Shown here in pieces: positions 7,742 to 11,161 of a stretch of 11,161 nt of DNA. The notes under the pieces are model-generated. The model was not told where the DNA came from. It searched no databases and saw nothing but the letters and a program-made list of their open reading frames with translations. The translations under genes were made by a program, and so were the position numbers. Where the stretch lies: contig CACZTC010000184.1 in the NCBI GenBank assembly GCA_902784015.1, positions 1-11,161 of the forward strand. The letters run 5' to 3'. Each line of letters starts with the position of its first letter. Within the stretch, counting starts at the first letter, position 1. This stretch comes from an uncultured Erysipelotrichaceae bacterium (GTDB taxonomy: Bacteria > Bacillota_I > Bacilli_A > Erysipelotrichales > Erysipelotrichaceae).

Positions 7742-8523
7742 TGGATTTCGCATTATTAGCTTCAGGCTCCAAGGGTAATTGTTTTGTGTTAAAAAGTGCT
7801 AAGACAACTATCATGATAGATTGTGGCAGTACTAAAAAACATATCAAAGATTCATTAGCTAAATTAGCTTTATCTTTTGAAGATATAAACCATTTATTAA
7901 TAACTCATGATCATAGTGATCATATCTCACAAATTAATTCTTTTAAAAAAGCAAATATTTATGCCCCTATAGAATTAGATGATATTAAAAGAATAAATGT
8001 TAAACCTTATGAATCTTTCATGATTGAAGATATAAAAATAACACCAATAGCTTTATCGCATGATGCTAGCTTTACAGTAGGTTATATCTTAGAATGTGAT
8101 AAAGAAAAATTAAGTTATATAACAGATACAGGATATTTAAGTGAGAAGAATATTGAATTAATAAAAGGATCTAATTATTACATCTTAGAAAGTAATCATG
8201 ATGTAGAAATGTTGATGGCAACAAAAAGACCACTTTATATAAAATCACGTATATATAGTGATCGTGGCCATTTATGTAATGAAAGTAGTGCTGAAATAGC
8301 TGCTAAAGTTATTAATTCTAAAACTAGTATAATTATCTTAGCGCATATATCTGAAGAAGCTAATAGTCGCGAAAAAGCTTTAAAAGTTATGGAAGAAAGA
8401 TTAAAAGATAAAAAATATAAGATTAAGATTGCTAGCGCAGGTCAATATGAGATGATTAGAAAGGGGATAATAGATGAAAAAATGGATTTGGGTAGTGTTA
8501 GTACTACTATTAATGTGGAATAG
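7741..8523 (+). CDS. walJ: WalJ (YycJ), MBL-fold nuclease
   Basis: The 260-residue product has the YycJ/WalJ length and motifs: LLASGSKGNC at the N-terminus, the metallo-beta-lactamase motif H56-D57-H58-S59-D60-H61, TDTG at 128-131, ESNHD with H153, RGHLCNE with H177, and AHISEEAN with H202. These provide the metal ligands of the MBL fold. YycJ proteins are described as 5'-3' DNA exonucleases and are tied to replication and repair control in Bacillus. The ATG at 7741 shares its A with the previous TAA stop (TAATG). A TTG at 7723 would add six residues and is not needed. The last 50 nt overlap the next gene in a different frame, giving a C-terminal tail ending STTINVE. Confidence 0.94.
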   Translation: MDFALLASGSKGNCFVLKSAKTTIMIDCGSTKKHIKDSLAKLALSFEDINHLLITHDHSDHISQINSFKKANIYAPIELDDIKRINVKPYESFMIEDIKITPIALSHDASFTVGYILECDKEKLSYITDTGYLSEKNIELIKGSNYYILESNHDVEMLMATKRPLYIKSRIYSDRGHLCNESSAEIAAKVINSKTSIIILAHISEEANSREKALKVMEERLKDKKYKIKIASAGQYEMIRKGIIDEKMDLGSVSTTINVE

Positions 8524-9511
8524 TTTTTTAACATATAGATTATTGTATCCTCAAAATAATAATCATAATACAACAGATGATATTAATGTGACAGAAGAAT
8601 CAGTTACTGACTATACAACTGATTTAACAGCTATTGTCGAAAAAACAAGAGCTAATATTGTCAGGATTAATTATAATTATGGCCAAGAAGAAGTAGCTCA
8701 ATCAGGAGTGATAATTACCGTAATTGATAATAAAGCATATGTGGTGACATCGAAATTAGCACAAAAGGCTAATATCTCTATAGTCTTTGATAATGGTAAA
8801 TCTACTAAAGCAGTTGTCGAAAAAACTGATTTAGCTACAGGGATTAGTATTCTAAGTTTTGAAAGCGACTTTAATATAGAACCAATAAAATTAGGAGATA
8901 GTAGTCTTTTAGAACAAGGTGAATATGTGATAGCTTTAGGAGCTAGGATGAAAGAAGGTAATGCTCCTGTTAGCTTTGGGATAGTTTCAGAAACTGGCTA
9001 TCGTAAGATGACCACGACAAGCTCATGGTATGCAGAAATATTAGAAACAGATGTAAGTATACATGAGAGATTATATGGTGGAGCTTTGATGAATGTTGGT
9101 GGCGAGTTAATTGGTGTAATTGTGCAAAGTCCCGCAAATGCGACTGATAAGATTGGTTATGCTTTAAGTGTAGATGAAATTAAATTAGTTTCTGCTGAAG
9201 TTATGGAAGGAGAAATAAGTCGCGGGCAATTGAATGTCATAACTAGAGACGTTAATAAATTAAGATCATATGAAAAAAGTGCATGGAATATTGCGCTTAA
9301 TCAGAGTAATGGAGTCTTAATAATTAATAATCTAGATGATAATGAAGAAGGCTTATTAGTTGGTGACGTGCTCACTTCATGGAACGGGGAAGATATTGAG
9401 AATTATCAGACTTTAAGACGCTTAGAATATGAAGCTAGACAAGGCGAAAAAGTTAGATTAAAAGTTATAAGATCAGGAAGAACGATTGATTTAGAAGTTG
9501 AATTAAAATGA
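8474..9511 (+). CDS. HtrA/HtrC-like trypsin-fold and PDZ membrane protein with lost catalytic triad
   Basis: The 345-residue protein has one N-terminal membrane anchor (about 4-22), a short linker, a trypsin-like domain (about 50-245) and a C-terminal PDZ domain (about 250-343, GVLIINNL then GDVLTSWNGEDI). Position before rlmH and after walJ matches HtrC (YyxA) of Bacillus. Aligned by eye to HtrA motifs, the catalytic His of TNNHV falls on L95 (VVTSKLAQ), the Asp of TD-x-x-TDLAVL falls on G123 (TDLATGISIL), and the Ser of NPGNSGGAL falls on Y201 (HERLYGGAL). All three catalytic residues are therefore replaced while the fold-defining residues remain. It is probably a pseudoprotease that binds unfolded or partner proteins outside the membrane; that role is inference. 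AAGGGG at 8461-8466 supports the start, which lies inside walJ. Confidence 0.88.
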   Translation: MKKWIWVVLVLLLMWNSFLTYRLLYPQNNNHNTTDDINVTEESVTDYTTDLTAIVEKTRANIVRINYNYGQEEVAQSGVIITVIDNKAYVVTSKLAQKANISIVFDNGKSTKAVVEKTDLATGISILSFESDFNIEPIKLGDSSLLEQGEYVIALGARMKEGNAPVSFGIVSETGYRKMTTTSSWYAEILETDVSIHERLYGGALMNVGGELIGVIVQSPANATDKIGYALSVDEIKLVSAEVMEGEISRGQLNVITRDVNKLRSYEKSAWNIALNQSNGVLIINNLDDNEEGLLVGDVLTSWNGEDIENYQTLRRLEYEARQGEKVRLKVIRSGRTIDLEVELK

Positions 9512-9984
9512 TAAAAATAGTTGCAGTCGGAAAAATTAAAGAAGCCTGGATAAAAGATGGCTTGAATGAATATCTTAAAAGACTCAAGGCATATGATAAA
9601 GTCGAAATAGTTGAAGTAAATGATATTTCTGCCCCTGAAACAAATTCAAATAAAGAAAATGAATTAGTAAAAGAGGAAGAAGGAAAAAGGCTTCTTAAAC
9701 AAATAAAAGATGATGAGTATTTAATTTTATTAGATTTGAGTGGTAAAGAATATGATTCTCTTGAAATAGCTAAATTCATCCAGAATTTATATGATACTTC
9801 TCATAATAAGATTACTTTTATAATTGGAGGCTCATTAGGCGTAAGTGAAGAAGTGAAATCTAGAGCTAATCATATCTTAAAACTGGCAGCGATTACTTTT
9901 CCACATCAATTATGTCGCTTAATCCTATTAGAACAGATTTATCGTAGTTTTAGGATTAATCATAATCAGCCTTATCATAAATGA
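9508..9984 (+). CDS. rlmH: RlmH, 23S rRNA pseudouridine-1915 N3-methyltransferase
   Basis: The 158-residue product has the exact RlmH size and motifs. The N-terminus is IKIVAVGKIKEAWIKDGLNEY-like, the SAM-binding knot contains FIIGGSLGVSEEV, and the C-terminus carries FPHQLCRLILLEQIYRSFRI and ends in the invariant YHK. RlmH is a SPOUT-family enzyme that uses S-adenosylmethionine to methylate pseudouridine 1915 in helix 69 of assembled 70S ribosomes. It overlaps the previous stop as ATGA (9508-9511), so it is probably translationally coupled. It is the last gene of the eight-gene run. No terminator follows; a new promoter begins within 20 nt of its TGA. Confidence 0.97.
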   Translation: MIKIVAVGKIKEAWIKDGLNEYLKRLKAYDKVEIVEVNDISAPETNSNKENELVKEEEGKRLLKQIKDDEYLILLDLSGKEYDSLEIAKFIQNLYDTSHNKITFIIGGSLGVSEEVKSRANHILKLAAITFPHQLCRLILLEQIYRSFRINHNQPYHK

Positions 9985-10001
9985 TGTTTACAAATCTAAA
10001 A

Positions 10002-10010
10002 TGATATAAT
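10002..10010 (+). promoter_or_regulatory. Extended -10 promoter of the DUF4230 gene
   Basis: TGATATAAT has a perfect extended -10 with hexamer 10005-10010 and no clear -35 box. Transcription should start near 10017, giving an 18-nt leader that includes the GGGGGTG ribosome site at 10021-10027. The 15-bp block at 9996-10010 is identical to the one at the yybS promoter (1477-1491). Confidence 0.7.
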
Positions 10011-10034
10011 TAGTTAATAAGGGGGTGAAGCGGA

Positions 10035-10598
10035 ATGGATAAGATTATTATTGCCTTATTATTAGTTGTGATAGGTTTATTATTAGGTGTTTTCATGGCG
10101 AATTATATGTATCGCAAAAGAAAAGGCGAAAGCATTACTAGTTCATTAATTTCAGAACGTCTATCTGATTGTAGTGATTTAACAACATGTAATCTTGTAT
10201 ATGTAGATTTAGTTAAATATGAACAAGGAACTATACCATTAGTTACTAAAAAAGCCTTCTCAATGATATATTCTGCAAATATTAGAGCGGGTATCGATCT
10301 AAATGAAGCAGAAGTTAAGGTGAATCCAACAACAGTCACCGTAACATTACCAGAAACAGTTATTCAATCAATTGAGGTTGATACTAGCAGTTTACGCTTT
10401 TATGATGAAAAATTAGCTTTATTTAACTGGCAAAATAAAGAAGATATTGCAGCTGCTATTGCGGCAGCTAGGAAAGATGCCGAGAATAATGTGAATATCG
10501 AAAAGCTAAAAATACAAGCTAGAAAACAGGCTGAAACAGTAGTATATAAGCTTATTGAACCAGCAATTGATGGCTCTAAAAAGCTAGTAGTTAAGTAA
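10035..10598 (+). CDS. DUF4230 membrane-anchored protein
   Basis: The 187-residue protein has one N-terminal membrane helix (about 3-24), a basic YRKRK stop-transfer cluster, then an extracytoplasmic or cytoplasmic domain of unknown orientation. The central part (about 50-135) reads as DUF4230: V-x-Y-x-Q-x-x-IPLVTKKAF-type sequence, then IRAGIDLNEAEVKV and the VTVTLPET strand. An Ala/Lys-rich helical stretch (about 138-175) is probably a coiled coil. The family's function is not known. An extended -10 promoter and a GGGGGTG site 7 nt before the ATG give it separate expression from rlmH. Its stop is only 1 nt before the cre site that controls ptsH. Confidence 0.75.
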   Translation: MDKIIIALLLVVIGLLLGVFMANYMYRKRKGESITSSLISERLSDCSDLTTCNLVYVDLVKYEQGTIPLVTKKAFSMIYSANIRAGIDLNEAEVKVNPTTVTVTLPETVIQSIEVDTSSLRFYDEKLALFNWQNKEDIAAAIAAARKDAENNVNIEKLKIQARKQAETVVYKLIEPAIDGSKKLVVK

Positions 10599-10599
10599 A

Positions 10600-10614
10600 A
10601 TGTAAACGCTTGCA
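10600..10614. promoter_or_regulatory. Consensus cre site (CcpA operator) at ptsH
   Basis: ATGTAAACGCTTGCA fits the cre consensus WTGNAANCGNWNNCW at every fixed position. It overlaps the proposed -35 box of ptsH by 5 bp, a position usually linked to repression by the CcpA/HPr-Ser46-P complex, although CcpA activates some pts operons. The HPr encoded just downstream keeps Ser46, so the gene may be controlled by its own phosphorylated product. Confidence 0.75.
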
Positions 10615-10638
10615 AAGATATCTTGCATATAATAAAAT
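10610..10638 (+). promoter_or_regulatory. Promoter of ptsH
   Basis: TTGCAA (10610-10615), a 17-bp spacer and TAAAAT (10633-10638) form a plausible housekeeping promoter with transcription starting near 10645 and an 18-nt leader containing AGGAGG (10651-10656). An alternative -10, TATAAT at 10628-10633, is a better hexamer but has no -35 at proper spacing. Confidence 0.6.
10611..10627. repeat. Near-perfect palindrome next to cre in the ptsH promoter spacer
   Basis: TGCAAAGATATCTTGCA is a palindrome but for one extra A in the left half. It begins inside the cre site and fills the spacer between the -35 and -10 boxes. No T-run follows, so it is not a terminator for the DUF4230 gene. It could be a second operator or chance. 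Confidence 0.45.
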
Positions 10639-10662
10639 TTATATATAAATAGGAGGTAAGAA

Positions 10663-10929
10663 ATGAAAGAATTATCTGTGACAGTGGTAGATCCAGTTGG
10701 CTTACATGCACGTCCAGCTTCAGTAGCTGTAAACTCAGCAAGCCCATTTAAATGTGATATTAAGGTTACTTATAAAGAAAGATCAGTTAATATGAAATCT
10801 CTCATGGGTGTCTTATCATTAGGTATTCCAACACAATCTGAAATTACAATTACATGTGATGGTGTTGATGAAGATGAGGCTATTGAGAAAATAGAAGAAG
10901 TATTACGTACCCAAAAGGTAATAGCATAG
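10663..10929 (+). CDS. ptsH: HPr, phosphocarrier protein of the PTS
   Basis: This complete 88-residue HPr carries the phosphorylation site H15 in GLHARPAS (13-20) and the regulatory S46 in MKSLMG (44-49), the substrate of HPr kinase/phosphorylase in Bacillota. It accepts phosphate from enzyme I at His15 and passes it to sugar-specific EIIA domains. When phosphorylated at Ser46 it acts as CcpA corepressor. It is cytoplasmic. AGGAGG lies 6 nt before the ATG. The upstream cre site suggests carbon-catabolite control. The common partner ptsI does not follow; a terminator and a hexose-phosphate mutase gene do, so enzyme I must be encoded elsewhere. Confidence 0.97.
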   Translation: MKELSVTVVDPVGLHARPASVAVNSASPFKCDIKVTYKERSVNMKSLMGVLSLGIPTQSEITITCDGVDEDEAIEKIEEVLRTQKVIA

Positions 10930-10946
10930 ATTTTATTAAAATGTGC

Positions 10947-10983
10947 AAAAAAATAGAGGAATAGCACTATTCCTCTGTTTTTT
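10947..10983 (+). terminator. Strong intrinsic terminator after ptsH
   Basis: AGAGGAATAG (10955-10964) pairs perfectly with CTATTCCTCT (10967-10976), leaving about a 4-nt loop once the top pair opens. An A-run (10947-10953) and a T-run (10978-10983) flank it and extend the stem, so it could work in both directions. It lies 18 nt past the ptsH stop and only 19 nt before the next gene's ATG. Confidence 0.9.
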
Positions 10984-11002
10984 ATAGAAAGAAGAGGTTT
11001 TT

Positions 11003-11161
11003 ATGGGATATTTAGAAGAATATAATAGATGGTTAGCTTATGATTTGAATGACATCGATTTGAAACAAGAATTATTAAGCATTAAAGATGATGAGCAAGA
11101 AATCAAAGAAAGATTTGCGGTTTCTTTACAATTTGGTACTGCCGGACTTAGAGGTACGCTA
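11003..11161 (+). CDS. Phosphoglucomutase/phosphomannomutase, N-terminal 53 residues (3' truncated by window)
   Basis: The frame from ATG 11003 stays open to the window end. It gives 53 residues: an N-terminal helix with YNRWLAYDL, an acidic helical stretch, and RFAVSLQFGTAGLRGTL. The FGTAGLRG motif marks the start of domain 1 of the alpha-D-phosphohexomutase family, and the YNRWL leader is typical of the PgcA/PgmB2-type enzymes of Bacillota that interconvert glucose-1-phosphate and glucose-6-phosphate (or mannose phosphates). The catalytic serine motif lies beyond the window. GAAGAGG at 10991-10997 serves as ribosome site. The 19 nt after the ptsH terminator hold no clear promoter, so expression probably depends on read-through. 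Confidence 0.9.
   Translation, partial: MGYLEEYNRWLAYDLNDIDLKQELLSIKDDEQEIKERFAVSLQFGTAGLRGTL

Noticed and set aside
9465..9779. Minus-strand open frame opposite the start of rlmH
   Set aside because: Antisense shadow of two certain genes with no recognisable motif.
1504..9984. Mollicute genetic code (TGA read as Trp), suggested by the very low GC content
   Set aside because: dnaB, the htrC-like gene, rlmH and azlC all end at TGA at family-correct positions, and Trp is encoded by TGG.
10103..10967. Three minus-strand open frames opposite DUF4230 and ptsH
   Set aside because: All are antisense to supported genes, with no domain match visible and no ribosome site that stands out.
1..11161. 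Mobile element, CRISPR array, toxin-antitoxin, phage or defence system
   Set aside because: No transposase, integrase, spaced repeats, tRNA or unknown accessory genes were found; the genes are compact, co-directional and of housekeeping type.

Overview
The window looks like a chromosomal segment from a low-GC Bacillota (Firmicutes), perhaps a gut-type or Erysipelotrichia-like lineage. The support is a strongly AT-rich composition, Shine-Dalgarno sites of the AGGAGG type, an HPr with the regulatory Ser46, a CcpA-type cre site, and the gene series yybS-gdpP-rplI-dnaB followed by walJ-htrC-like-rlmH. TGA is an ordinary stop (dnaB, azlC, the htrC-like gene and rlmH end in it), so this is not a TGA=Trp mollicute. 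The exact taxon is inference.

Left edge (1-1503): the 3' end of a CapA-family metallophosphatase gene runs rightward and meets an azlCD branched-chain amino-acid exporter pair running leftward. The two stop codons share the same TTAA. A probable terminator for capA lies inside azlD. Between azlC and yybS is a 93-bp divergent promoter region. Both promoters lie so close to their start codons that the transcripts should be leaderless or nearly so. An 11-bp inverted repeat spans both promoters.

Centre (1504-9984): eight tightly packed co-directional genes (gaps +2, -17, +2, -4, -1, -50 and -4 nt) form one apparent operon. They encode the membrane protein YybS, the cyclic-di-AMP phosphodiesterase GdpP, ribosomal protein L9, the replicative helicase DnaB, a membrane-anchored LysM/G5/M23 peptidoglycan endopeptidase, the MBL-fold nuclease WalJ, a membrane-anchored trypsin-fold/PDZ protein that has lost its catalytic triad, and the 23S rRNA methyltransferase RlmH. 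The order resembles the yybS-dnaC and walJ-htrC-rlmH blocks of Bacillus. Here walRKHI (and purA) are absent and an M23 peptidase sits at the junction. The operon joins replication, translation, second-messenger turnover and wall remodelling.

Right edge (9985-11161): a DUF4230 membrane-anchored protein has its own promoter, which shares a 15-bp sequence with the yybS promoter. It is followed by ptsH (HPr), whose promoter overlaps a consensus cre site, then a strong terminator, then the 5' end of a phosphoglucomutase/phosphomannomutase gene cut by the window edge. ptsI does not follow ptsH.

No mobile element, CRISPR array, tRNA or rRNA was seen. This is mostly a conserved housekeeping region. 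The most unusual points are the inactive HtrA-like protein, the leaderless divergent promoter pair with its inverted repeat, and the terminator hidden in azlD.
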